Origin: Segatella oris
GTDB taxonomy: Bacteria > Bacteroidota > Bacteroidia > Bacteroidales > Bacteroidaceae
Length of the DNA: 64,000 nucleotides
Direction of reading: 5' to 3'
Assembly (NCBI RefSeq): GCF_900637655.1
Contig: NZ_LR134384.1
Coordinates: forward strand, 1,798,001 to 1,862,000
The position numbers were made by a program, and so were the translations under genes. Under the pieces are notes generated by a model. The model saw only the letters and a list, made by a program, of their open reading frames with translations. It ran no database searches and was not told where the DNA came from. The stretch's first letter is position 1; the number at the start of each line of letters is the position of its first letter. Positions 28,699-38,044 of the stretch are shown here, piece after piece.

Positions 28699-30306
28699 GT
28701 GGCTGAAACAAAGTTTATATTCGTCACCGGTGGCGTAGTTTCCTCGCTCGGCAAGGGAATTATCAGTGCTTCCATCGGAAAGCTTCTGCAAGCCAGAGGC
28801 TACAACATCACTATTCAGAAGTTCGACCCGTATATCAACATTGATCCGGGCACGCTTAATCCCTATGAACACGGGGAATGCTATGTCACTGCAGACGGTA
28901 TGGAAACCGACTTAGACTTAGGACACTACGAACGTTTCACGGGTATTCAGACCACAAAAGCCAACAGTATGACTACGGGACGCATCTATAAGGCCGTTAT
29001 AGACAAGGAACGCCGTGGGGATTATCTGGGCAAAACCATTCAAGTGGTACCACATATCACTGATGAAATAAAACGTAACATCAAGCACCTCGGACAGAAA
29101 TATCACTACGATTTTGTGATAACCGAAATCGGAGGAACCATTGGTGACATTGAGAGTGCTCCTTTCATGGAGGCTATCCGACAAATGAAATGGGAATTAG
29201 GAAAACGCGCCATCAGCATCCACCTGACCTATGTACCCTATCTCAAGGCAGCCGGAGAACTTAAAACCAAACCCACACAACATAGCGTAAAGGAACTTCA
29301 AAGCATCGGCATTCAACCCGATATCCTCGTGCTCCGTACGGAAATGCACCTCAATGATGCTATTCGGAAAAAGGTAGCTGCTTTCTGTAATGTTGATTTT
29401 GACTGCGTCGTACAGAGTGAAGATTTGCCCTCTATCTATGAAGTGCCGGTGAATATGCTAAACCAAAAGCTTGACGAAGCTATCCTGCGGAAGGTTGGAG
29501 AGCCTATCGGAAAGACACCGGCATTGGGACCTTGGAAGGAATTTATCGAACGGAGAGAACATGCTACAGAGACTGTCAACATCGGTCTTGTTGGCAAATA
29601 CGACTTACAGGATGCCTATAAGAGTATTCGTGAAAGCCTCTCTCACGCCGGAACTTACAATGATTATAAGGTCAATATCAGCTTTATCAATTCAGAAGGT
29701 ATCACCGAAGACAATGTTGCCGACAAACTTTCAGGTCAAGACGGCATCGTGATCTGTCCGGGATTTGGACAACGTGGTATCGAAGGAAAAATCATAGCAG
29801 CCCATTACACACGCACCCACGACATACCGACTTTCGGTATTTGCTTGGGTATGCAGATGATGGTCATTGAATTTGCACGTAATGTTTTGGGATATTCTGA
29901 TGCTAACAGCCGTGAGATGGATGAGAAAACACCCCATAATGTCATCGATATCATGGAGGAACAAAAGAATATTTCCAACATGGGAGGAACGATGCGATTA
30001 GGTGCCTACGAATGTGTGCTCAGACAAGGAAGCCGTGTATTCAATATCTATAAGAAAGAGAATATCCAGGAACGTCACCGTCATCGTTATGAATTCAACA
30101 ACGAATATCAGAAAGAATTCGAGAAACATGGCATGATGTGTGTGGGTAAGAACCCAGAGAGTGATTTGGTTGAGATCGTAGAAATCCCGACCTTGAAATG
30201 GTACATCGGCACACAATATCATCCGGAATATCAATCCACAGTCCTCAAACCACACCCTCTGTTTGTGGATTTTGTGAAAACAGCAATAGCAAATAAGAAA
30301 AAATAA
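28699..30306 (+). CDS. pyrG: CTP synthase (glutamine hydrolysing)
   Basis: A 535-residue enzyme making CTP from UTP, ATP and glutamine. The N-terminal synthetase domain has FVTGGVVSSLGKGIISAS (nucleotide loop) and the C-terminal class I amidotransferase domain has the nucleophile Cys382 in GICLGMQ and the His/Glu pair in QYHPEY. The start codon is GTG, giving MAETKFIFVTGGV; no better ATG exists. The stop codon touches the yidC ATG directly, so the two are co-translated. Length and motifs are normal. Confidence 0.97.
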   Translation: MAETKFIFVTGGVVSSLGKGIISASIGKLLQARGYNITIQKFDPYINIDPGTLNPYEHGECYVTADGMETDLDLGHYERFTGIQTTKANSMTTGRIYKAVIDKERRGDYLGKTIQVVPHITDEIKRNIKHLGQKYHYDFVITEIGGTIGDIESAPFMEAIRQMKWELGKRAISIHLTYVPYLKAAGELKTKPTQHSVKELQSIGIQPDILVLRTEMHLNDAIRKKVAAFCNVDFDCVVQSEDLPSIYEVPVNMLNQKLDEAILRKVGEPIGKTPALGPWKEFIERREHATETVNIGLVGKYDLQDAYKSIRESLSHAGTYNDYKVNISFINSEGITEDNVADKLSGQDGIVICPGFGQRGIEGKIIAAHYTRTHDIPTFGICLGMQMMVIEFARNVLGYSDANSREMDEKTPHNVIDIMEEQKNISNMGGTMRLGAYECVLRQGSRVFNIYKKENIQERHRHRYEFNNEYQKEFEKHGMMCVGKNPESDLVEIVEIPTLKWYIGTQYHPEYQSTVLKPHPLFVDFVKTAIANKKK

Positions 30307-32241
30307 ATGGATAAGAACAACATTATCGGTTTTCTGCTCATCGCGGTCGTTCTGATAGGTTTCAGCTGGTATAACCAACCTTCTGCAGAAGAACAGCGTG
30401 CCGCCTTTGTAAAGGACTCTATTGAACAGGTCAATAAAAGCCAATCACTAAAGGCTACCCAGCTGGCCGAAAAACAAAAACAACAGGCTGAAAGACAGAA
30501 GATATTGGACGACACAACGTCGCTCTTCCACAAAACTCTTACTGGCAATGCCGAACAGATAGTTCTGAAGAACAAGAAAGTGGAACTGACGCTCAATACC
30601 AAAGGAGCAACTGTAGAGAAAGCTGTTATTAAAGGTTACGTAGGCCATAATCTCAAAGTTAAAGATGGTTCAGCCGATCAGAAAGATGTAATTCTTTTCA
30701 ATGGCGCTGACCAAAGCCTGAGTTATATGCTTAGTGCCAAAGAAACCAATATCAACACCTCTGACCTTTATTTTGTTCCTTCACAAGTAACAGACTCCAC
30801 AGTCACATTCACGGCCAATGCCGGTGAAGGAAAGACACTCACCCTAAAGTATGTCTTGGGCAAGGACTATATGCTTCACATGCAATTGAGTGCACAGGGT
30901 ATGTCAGGTCTTTTCTCACCGGGTACACAGACGATGGACGTGAATTGGAAAGACAAAGTACGCCAACAGGAAAGAGGCTTTACCTTTGAAAACAGATATG
31001 CCACTCTCACCTACCACAAGTCAGAGGGTGGAACAGATTATCTCAACGAGGGTAAAGAAATTACAGATGAAGCTATTGAGGACAAGATTGATTGGATTGC
31101 ATTCAAGAATCAATTCTTCAGTGCGGTGATGATTGCCAAGAATGATTTTCAGAGCAATGCCCTGATGACCTCCATTCCACAAGAAAAAGGAAGCGGATAT
31201 CTGAAACAATATGAAGCCAAGATGAAGACATTTTTCGATCCAACCGGTAGGCAAGCGTCGGAATTTGATTTCTATTATGGTCCAAATGACTTCCGTCTCC
31301 TGCAGAAAATGGAAGGAGAATGTCACTTTGGTAAAGATCTTCAGATGCAACGTCTCGTATATCTTGGCTGGCCACTCTTCCGCATCATCAACCGTTGGTT
31401 CACACTTTATGTGTTCGATTTTCTCACGGGCATGAACATCAACATGGGCATTGTGCTCATTCTGATAACTCTTTTATTGAAGCTCCTCACCTATCCGATG
31501 GTAAAGAAGAGCTATATGAGCAGTGCCAAGATGCGTGTGCTGAAACCGAAATTAGATGAGGCAACCAAGCAATTCAACAAGCCTGAAGACCAAATGCAGA
31601 AGCAACAGGCCATGATGTCAGAATATGCCAAATATGGCGTAAGCCCCTTGTCAGGCTGTCTGCCAATGCTCATTCAGGCACCAATCTGGATTGCCATGTT
31701 TAACTTTGTACCGAATGCTATCCAACTACGTGGTGAAAGCTTCTTATGGATAAAAGACCTCAGTACCTTTGACCCTATATGGGAATGGAATCACAACATA
31801 TGGCTTATTGGTGACCATTTGAGTCTCACTTGTATTCTGTTCTGTGTCGCCAATGTGCTTTACACAGTGATGACCATGCGCCAGCAAAAGGACCAGATGG
31901 TTGGTCAACAGGCTGACCAGATGAAGATGATGCAATGGATGATGTTCCTCATGCCAGTGATGTTTTTCTTCATGTTCAATGATTACAGTGCAGGCCTAAA
32001 CTTCTATTATTTTGTGAGTCTTTTCTTCAGTGCTGCCATCATGTGGGCACTACGCAAGACAACGAACGACGAGAAATTGCTCGCAATCCTTGAACAACGC
32101 TATCAGGAAAACAAGGCCAATCCTAAAAAACAGAGCGGTTTGGCTGCTCGCCTGCAGGCCATTCAGGATATGCAGAAAAAACAACAGGAAGAACTTCACC
32201 GTAAACAAGAAGAACTCAATAAAAAGAAAAGAGAACTTTAA
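30307..32241 (+). CDS. yidC: Membrane protein insertase YidC
   Basis: A 644-residue Oxa1/YidC insertase. One N-terminal membrane segment (NNIIGFLLIAVVLIGFSWY), a large periplasmic beta domain (residues about 60-350), then the five-helix insertase core with MNINMGIVLILITLLLKLLTYP, GCLPMLIQAPIWIAMF and the late helices, and a Lys/Gln/Glu-rich cytoplasmic tail. It inserts inner-membrane proteins alone or with SecYEG. Its ATG abuts the pyrG stop with no gap. Confidence 0.97.
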   Translation: MDKNNIIGFLLIAVVLIGFSWYNQPSAEEQRAAFVKDSIEQVNKSQSLKATQLAEKQKQQAERQKILDDTTSLFHKTLTGNAEQIVLKNKKVELTLNTKGATVEKAVIKGYVGHNLKVKDGSADQKDVILFNGADQSLSYMLSAKETNINTSDLYFVPSQVTDSTVTFTANAGEGKTLTLKYVLGKDYMLHMQLSAQGMSGLFSPGTQTMDVNWKDKVRQQERGFTFENRYATLTYHKSEGGTDYLNEGKEITDEAIEDKIDWIAFKNQFFSAVMIAKNDFQSNALMTSIPQEKGSGYLKQYEAKMKTFFDPTGRQASEFDFYYGPNDFRLLQKMEGECHFGKDLQMQRLVYLGWPLFRIINRWFTLYVFDFLTGMNINMGIVLILITLLLKLLTYPMVKKSYMSSAKMRVLKPKLDEATKQFNKPEDQMQKQQAMMSEYAKYGVSPLSGCLPMLIQAPIWIAMFNFVPNAIQLRGESFLWIKDLSTFDPIWEWNHNIWLIGDHLSLTCILFCVANVLYTVMTMRQQKDQMVGQQADQMKMMQWMMFLMPVMFFFMFNDYSAGLNFYYFVSLFFSAAIMWALRKTTNDEKLLAILEQRYQENKANPKKQSGLAARLQAIQDMQKKQQEELHRKQEELNKKKREL

Positions 32242-32330
32242 CTAACAGACAACCACAGAGTATGCAAGCTTACGGTCTTACAATCTTTTTCTATCTTTTA
32301 TATAATGCTATGGAGAGAGAAGTGAAGACC

Positions 32331-32338
32331 TACTTTTG
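32331..32338 (+). promoter_or_regulatory. -7 box for the S9 peptidase gene
   Basis: TACTTTTG, 30 nt before the ATG at 32369. No clear -33 element. A TTG inside the box is in frame but is not the start. Confidence 0.5.
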
Positions 32339-32368
32339 CAGAGTCTGTGGTTCTTTCAGTTACAGAGA

Positions 32369-34537
32369 ATGAATAAATGTATTGCTATTGCGATGATAGC
32401 CCAACTATTGGCTATATCGCCCCAAACGAACGCTCAGACAATGATCGGCCCCAACAACATGAAACTGCAGTCCGACCTCATGACCCCGGAAGTCCTATGG
32501 GGAATGGGGCGTATTGGAGGAGCGTCCCCCTCTCCTGACGGCAAATCAATAGTTTATCAGGTTTCTTATTATAGTGTAGAAGAAAATAAAAGCCATACCA
32601 TGCTCTTTGTCCAGGACGCCAACAGAAAGAACAAGCGCCAACTTACAATGGACAACAAGAATGAGAGTGATGCTGTATGGATCGGGGGAGGACAACGTAT
32701 AGCCTTTCTCCGTGATGGTGAGATTTGGGTAATGACAGCTGATGGAAAGAACCGACAGCAACTCTCCCACACCCAAGGAAGCATTGAAGGATTTACCTTT
32801 TCGCCCGATGAGAAAAAGGTGGTATATATTAAAAGCATCCCCTATCATGGAACTATCCGACAAAATCCTTCTGATTTACCAAAGGCTACTGGTCTGCGGA
32901 TTACAGACATGAACTATCGGCATTGGGATCATTACGTGGAAACTATCGCCCACCCTTTCGTGGCCGATGTAACCGCAAATGGCATCGATGAAGGAAAAGA
33001 TATCATGGAGGGTGAGCTCTATGAGTCTCCCGTGGCACCTTTCGGGGGTATCGGACAGCTTGCCTGGAGCACAGACTCTAAGAGCATCGCCTATACCAGC
33101 CGAAAGAAAGAAGGCACACAATATGCCATTTCCACGGATACAGACATCTATCTCTACAGTCTGACAACGGGAAAAACGACCAATCTCTGTAAGCCGGAAG
33201 GCTATCAGGAACCGAAAATTGATGCCACCAAAACGATGAAAGGACAGCAGGTGAACCATCAGAATGGCGACATGCAGGTAGGCTATGATGTCAATCCGAA
33301 ATTCTCTCCTGACGGCAAGTATATCAGCTGGCAGAGCATGGAACATGACGGCTATGAAAGTGATCTCAACCGTCTTTGTATCATGGAAATAAGTACAGGG
33401 AAAAAGCATTATCTGATTCATAAAGACAATTTTGACAGCAACGTTGATGAATACGTATGGGCCAACGACAGCAAGAGCGTTTACTTCCTTGGTTGCTGGC
33501 ATGCCTGCATAAATGTCTATCAGGCTACGCTTGAGGGCAAAGTCATGCAACTGACCGATGGTTGGTATGATTTTGGAAGTATAAAAACATTAGGCAACAC
33601 GCGCAATCTGCTGGTTTCGCGCCACTCTATGCTCCAGCCCGATGACTTATACTTGCTTACTCCTTCTAAGACTGAGAAAAAAAGTAAGCTTACCCAGCTG
33701 ACTTTTGAGAACGAACATATTCTCAATCAACTGGCCATGCCTACACTCCAACAACGATGGGTGAAAACAACAGACGGCAAAGAAGAATTAGTGTGGATTG
33801 TTCTGCCACCACACTTCGATGCCAACAAGAAATACCCTACGCTGCTGTTCTGTGAAGGAGGCCCGCAAAGTCCTGTAAGCCAGTTCTGGAGTTATCGCTG
33901 GAATTTCTTCATTATGGCTGCTCACGGCTACGTGGTTGTTGCCCCTAACCGCCGAGGCCTTCCTGGTTTTGGAAGCGAATGGAACGAAGAAGTCAGCGGC
34001 GACTGGACTGGACAGTGTATGAACGATTATCTAAGCGCAATAGACGATGCCGCTGCCAACCTCCCATTTGTGGATAAAGACCGATTAGGATGTGTAGGGG
34101 CCAGCTTCGGAGGCTTTTCAGTATACTACCTTGCCGGCCACCATAACAAACGCTTCAAAGCATTCATTGCCCATGACGGTGCCTTCAATCTTGAGAGCAT
34201 GTACACCGACACGGAAGAAGTTTGGTTCAGCAACTGGGAATACGAGGATGCCTATTGGAACAAAGACTTGACCGAACGGGCAAAGAAAACCTATGAGAAC
34301 AGTCCCCATAAATTTGTTGACAAATGGGACACGCCAATTCTCGTCATTCATGGAGAAAAAGACTACCGCATCAATGCCAACCAAGGCATGGGGGCCTTCA
34401 ATGCAGCACGCCTGCGTGGTATTCCTGCCGAAATGCTGCTCTTTCCCGACGAGAACCACTGGGTGCTGAAACCCCAGAACGGCATACTGTGGCAACGCAC
34501 ATTCTTTGAGTGGCTTGATAAATGGCTGAAGAAATAA
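32369..34537 (+). CDS. S9-family serine peptidase, DPP5-like
   Basis: A 722-residue prolyl-oligopeptidase-family enzyme with a signal peptide ending QTNAQ (about residue 22), so probably periplasmic. An N-terminal WD40-like beta-propeller (ASPSPDGKSIVYQ, FSPDEKKVVYI) precedes an alpha/beta hydrolase domain with catalytic Ser579 (GASFGG), Asp665 (GEKDYR) and His697 (ENHWVL). The S9C branch, with dipeptidyl peptidase 5 of Porphyromonas as an example, fits best; the exact specificity is inferred. The start is the ATG at 32369 after a -7 box. The MFS transporter gene follows by 33 nt. Confidence 0.88.
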   Translation: MNKCIAIAMIAQLLAISPQTNAQTMIGPNNMKLQSDLMTPEVLWGMGRIGGASPSPDGKSIVYQVSYYSVEENKSHTMLFVQDANRKNKRQLTMDNKNESDAVWIGGGQRIAFLRDGEIWVMTADGKNRQQLSHTQGSIEGFTFSPDEKKVVYIKSIPYHGTIRQNPSDLPKATGLRITDMNYRHWDHYVETIAHPFVADVTANGIDEGKDIMEGELYESPVAPFGGIGQLAWSTDSKSIAYTSRKKEGTQYAISTDTDIYLYSLTTGKTTNLCKPEGYQEPKIDATKTMKGQQVNHQNGDMQVGYDVNPKFSPDGKYISWQSMEHDGYESDLNRLCIMEISTGKKHYLIHKDNFDSNVDEYVWANDSKSVYFLGCWHACINVYQATLEGKVMQLTDGWYDFGSIKTLGNTRNLLVSRHSMLQPDDLYLLTPSKTEKKSKLTQLTFENEHILNQLAMPTLQQRWVKTTDGKEELVWIVLPPHFDANKKYPTLLFCEGGPQSPVSQFWSYRWNFFIMAAHGYVVVAPNRRGLPGFGSEWNEEVSGDWTGQCMNDYLSAIDDAAANLPFVDKDRLGCVGASFGGFSVYYLAGHHNKRFKAFIAHDGAFNLESMYTDTEEVWFSNWEYEDAYWNKDLTERAKKTYENSPHKFVDKWDTPILVIHGEKDYRINANQGMGAFNAARLRGIPAEMLLFPDENHWVLKPQNGILWQRTFFEWLDKWLKK

Positions 34538-34570
34538 ACATATAAAACAAATAACAGAAAATAAACGAAA

Positions 34571-35938
34571 ATGACAGAGCTCATCAGAAAAAAACTCAGT
34601 GACAGTGCGGGAGCACGCTGGACTGCCCTCTTCATTGTAGCCTTCACAATGATGATGGGATATTTTATCACCGATGTAATGTCTCCGCTCGAAGTATTGC
34701 TCGAAACATCCAAGGCACAAGGTGGCCTCGGTTGGTCTTCAAGCGACTATGGTTTCTTTGCAGGGGGCTACGGACTCATCAACGTATTTTTACTCATGCT
34801 CTTCTTTGGCGGGCTTATCCTCGACAAGATGGGCATACGGTTTACGGGGGTCATGGCCAGCGGACTCATGGTTGTCGGTGTGGTCATCAAGTATATCGGT
34901 GTGACAGCCGACTTCGGCGACAGCACTTTTACCTTACAGTTCGTCAACTTCTCTCTCCCGATGTCAGCAGCTGTGGCTTCATTGGGCTTTGCCATTTTCG
35001 GCGTGGGATGCGAAATCTGCGGTATCACCATTTCGAAAGTCATCACCAAATGGTTCACCGGTCATGAACTGGCCCTTGCCATGGGCGTACAGGTGGGACT
35101 GGCACGACTCGGCACAACAGCAGCCATGGCAGGTTCTCTCCCGCTCGCCAAAGCTTTCGGCAACCATGTCAGTGCTCCGATCCTCTTGGGGCTCGTACTG
35201 TTGATTGCAGGCTTCTTAGCCTTCATCGTGTACACCGTAATGGACAAGAAACTCGACGCCTCCACCGAAGCATCAGCACAGAGTGAGCCCACCGATGACG
35301 AGGGCTTCCACTTTGCCGATTTGAAGTTTATTTTCACCAACCCTGGCTTCTGGTGCATCACCCTACTCTGTCTGATGTTCTACAGCGGTGTGTTTCCATT
35401 CCTTAAATTCGCCACGAAATTGATGGTCGAGAATTATGGCGTACCGAGCAGTCTTGCCGGCTCTCTGCCCGGTGCCATTCCCCTCGGAACAATCATCCTT
35501 ACCCCTCTCTTCGGCACTATCTACGACCGCATTGGAAAAGGAGCAACGCTCATGCTTATCGGTAGTGTGATGCTGACTCTTGTACACGTCATTTTCATGC
35601 TCCACATCCTGCCGGTCGGTTGGTTTGCCGTCATCATGATGATTGTCCTGGGCATAGCTTTTTCCTTGGTTCCATCAGCCATGTGGCCAAGTGTCCCGAA
35701 GATTATTCCAATGAAACTGTTAGGTTCAGCCTATGCCATCATCTTCTACATCCAGAACATCGGGCTGAGTCTCGTCCCAATGGCCATTGGCAAAATCAAC
35801 AAGGCTGATCCCTCATTCACGGGCATGGAAACCTTCTTCATCGGTTGCGGCACGGCGGCCATCATCGTTGCCTCAGCCTTACTTGTCATCGACAAGAGGA
35901 AAAACTACGGTCTGCAGCAGGCCAACGTAAAGAAATGA
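34571..35938 (+). CDS. MFS transporter, possibly for peptides
   Basis: A 455-residue major facilitator superfamily protein with about twelve membrane segments and a central soluble loop (about residues 225-250, Glu/Ser/Asp-rich). The MFS A-like motif appears as GGLILDKMGIRFTG. The N-terminus (GYFITDVMSPLEVLLE, SSSDYGFFAGGYGLINVFLL) resembles the MFSD1-like group, whose animal member carries dipeptides. Its place 33 nt after a secreted dipeptidyl-peptidase-like enzyme suggests uptake of the released dipeptides. This coupling is inference. Confidence 0.8.
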   Translation: MTELIRKKLSDSAGARWTALFIVAFTMMMGYFITDVMSPLEVLLETSKAQGGLGWSSSDYGFFAGGYGLINVFLLMLFFGGLILDKMGIRFTGVMASGLMVVGVVIKYIGVTADFGDSTFTLQFVNFSLPMSAAVASLGFAIFGVGCEICGITISKVITKWFTGHELALAMGVQVGLARLGTTAAMAGSLPLAKAFGNHVSAPILLGLVLLIAGFLAFIVYTVMDKKLDASTEASAQSEPTDDEGFHFADLKFIFTNPGFWCITLLCLMFYSGVFPFLKFATKLMVENYGVPSSLAGSLPGAIPLGTIILTPLFGTIYDRIGKGATLMLIGSVMLTLVHVIFMLHILPVGWFAVIMMIVLGIAFSLVPSAMWPSVPKIIPMKLLGSAYAIIFYIQNIGLSLVPMAIGKINKADPSFTGMETFFIGCGTAAIIVASALLVIDKRKNYGLQQANVKK

Positions 35939-36291
35939 TTCTTCATAAGGAATTGCTTTGACGTATAATCAACAATTCCACATTCCTCATTCCAAAAATC
36001 CGGGCCTAATGTAATATTTTCAATTCACTACTGTTCACAGAATATTACATTAAGCCCCAGATATTTCTATAATGACAAAGAGATTGAAAAAGGAACTGTA
36101 TCATACATTTTCATTGCTGCTCCTATAGGAGAACTGCCAACCAACTTGATAGGGTCAGCCAGAACAATCACCTTCAAACTCTTTATTCTGCCACGTGACA
36201 TATTCGATACTACAGAACTACATTGAGGCCATACTTTTCAGCTCATGTAATAAAAACAATCGGTATCTTCTTCTTTCTTGATTAAAATATC
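35939..36291. other. Gene-free spacer with a large inverted repeat
   Basis: A 17-bp arm at 36002-36018 (GGGCCTAATGTAATATT) pairs with 36041-36057 with one mismatch around a 22-nt loop; no T-run follows. On the minus strand a 44-codon frame (36201 to 36067) starts MSRGRIKSLKVIVLADP; I cannot support it as a gene, and it may be a remnant. Confidence 0.45.
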
Positions 36292-36299
36292 TATCTTTG
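36292..36299 (+). promoter_or_regulatory. -7 box for purU
   Basis: TATCTTTG, 51 nt before the purU ATG. The -33 region is unclear. Confidence 0.5.
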
Positions 36300-36350
36300 C
36301 ATATTGTAACAAGGGGAAAAAGATATCCCGCATAATTGAAAATATCAAGT

Positions 36351-37214
36351 ATGAAACCAACAGCGATACTACTGCTCCACTGCCCTGATGAACAAGGTAT
36401 CATCTGTGAGATAACCAAGTTTATCACAGACAATCATGGCAATATTGTCTATCTTGACCAATATGTTGATTGTGAGGACAGCATGTTTTTTATGCGTTTG
36501 GAATGGGATTTGGAGAATTTCATGATACCAAGAGAGAAGATTGAGGATATCATAAACACGCTCTACAAAGTACGCTACAACATGAATTTCAATCTTTATT
36601 TTAATGATGAGAAGCCACGCATGGCTATCTTTGTCAGCAAGATGAGTCATTGTTTATACGATCTTTTGGCACGCTACAAGGCTGGTGAATGGAATGTAGA
36701 GATTCCATGTATCGTGAGCAACCACGAAGATTTGAGTTATGTTGCCAAGCAGTTCGGCATTCCTTATTATGTCTGGTCTATCAAGAAAGACCACAGCAAT
36801 AAGGCCGAAGTGGAAGCTGCAGAGATGGAACTTCTGAAGAAGGAACGGGTGACATTTATCGTTTTGGCACGCTACATGCAGATCATCAGTGATGATATGA
36901 TCAAGAGTTATCCCTATCATATCATCAATATTCACCATTCGTTCCTTCCAGCCTTCGTGGGCGCTAAGCCATATCATCAAGCCTGGGAACGGGGTGTCAA
37001 GATTATCGGGGCCACAAGCCACTATGTCACGGCAGAACTTGATGCAGGACCAATTATTGACCAAGATGTCACACGTATTTCCCATAAAGATACCCCCGAA
37101 AGTCTTGTGCTGAAAGGAAAAGATTTGGAAAAGATTGTATTAAGCCGTGCTGTGACAAAGCATATTGAACGAAAGATACTGGTTTACCACAACAAGACAA
37201 TTATCTTTTCATAG
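36351..37214 (+). CDS. purU: Formyltetrahydrofolate deformylase
   Basis: A 287-residue enzyme that hydrolyses 10-formyl-THF to formate and THF, balancing one-carbon pools and supplying formate. An N-terminal ACT domain (LLLHCPDEQGIICEIT) precedes the formyltransferase-fold domain with catalytic Asn193 and His195 in NIHHSFLP and Asp231 in ELDAGPIID. The start is the ATG at 36351, giving MKPTAILLLHC; a TTG 15 nt upstream is less likely. It heads a run of seven plus-strand genes with small gaps. Confidence 0.93.
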   Translation: MKPTAILLLHCPDEQGIICEITKFITDNHGNIVYLDQYVDCEDSMFFMRLEWDLENFMIPREKIEDIINTLYKVRYNMNFNLYFNDEKPRMAIFVSKMSHCLYDLLARYKAGEWNVEIPCIVSNHEDLSYVAKQFGIPYYVWSIKKDHSNKAEVEAAEMELLKKERVTFIVLARYMQIISDDMIKSYPYHIINIHHSFLPAFVGAKPYHQAWERGVKIIGATSHYVTAELDAGPIIDQDVTRISHKDTPESLVLKGKDLEKIVLSRAVTKHIERKILVYHNKTIIFS

Positions 37215-37271
37215 GTTACAAGATTAAAAGACACACAAAATTACATGATAAAATAAAGCAATAATAATAAA

Positions 37272-38006
37272 ATGAGTCTGATAGATTATAAAAACATAGA
37301 CATATATCAAGGTGACAGTCTGATTCTCAGAAATGTAGACTTTCACGTTGACGAAGGTGAGTTCATGTATATCATCGGTACAGTCGGCTCGGGGAAATCG
37401 AGTCTACTCAAAACTTTTTATTGTGAACTTGACATCTACCATGAAGATGGTAATGAAGGAGAGAAAGCCGAAGTGCTTGGCCGTGATATAATCACCTTAA
37501 AACGCCATGACATACCCGCACTGCGCCGAGAAATGGGGATTATCTTCCAAGATTTCAAGCTTCTACACGAAAAATCTGTACGTAAAAACCTGGAGTTCGT
37601 GTTGAAATCTACTGGTTGGAAAGATAACAAAGAAATCAATGAGCGTATTGAAAGTGTGTTAACCGATGTCGGCATGCTCGATAAAATAGATAAACTGCCT
37701 CATGAACTTTCAGGAGGGGAACAACAACGTGTGGCCATTGCACGTGCCATTCTGAATAAGCCTAAAATCATCATCGCAGACGAACCTACAGGAAATCTCG
37801 ACCCAGAGACCGCCTGCAAGATTATTAGCCTGCTGAAAAACATCACGACAACAGGCACGGCCGTCGTCATAACCACACACAATATTCCAATGCTCAACAA
37901 GTATCCTGGCATTGTCTACAGATGCAAAAATGGTGTAATTAATGATGTGACCACTGAATACAACAAAATGGATCTCAGTGAAGATGCAGCATACAATGAC
38001 CAATGA
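37272..38006 (+). CDS. ftsE: Cell-division ABC ATPase FtsE
   Basis: A 244-residue ABC ATPase: Walker [10 protein letters not shown] (36-44), Q-loop FQDFKLL, signature LSGGEQQR (146-153), Walker B with Asp170-Glu171 in [11 protein letters not shown]. The [12 protein letters not shown] segment is typical of FtsE, which with FtsX couples the divisome to peptidoglycan hydrolysis. ftsX is not in this window, so the partner must lie elsewhere and the name rests on family resemblance. The gene lies 57 nt after purU and 38 nt before lysC. Confidence 0.85.
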   Translation: MSLIDYKNIDIYQGDSLILRNVDFHVDEGEFMYIIGTVGSGKSSLLKTFYCELDIYHEDGNEGEKAEVLGRDIITLKRHDIPALRREMGIIFQDFKLLHEKSVRKNLEFVLKSTGWKDNKEINERIESVLTDVGMLDKIDKLPHELSGGEQQRVAIARAILNKPKIIIADEPTGNLDPETACKIISLLKNITTTGTAVVITTHNIPMLNKYPGIVYRCKNGVINDVTTEYNKMDLSEDAAYNDQ

Positions 38007-38044
38007 AACAAATGTAAAACTCTGAAATCAAATATATTACTATC

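Noticed and set aside
38007..38044. Lysine riboswitch before lysC
   Set aside because: The space to ftsE is only 38 nt, far too short for the aptamer.
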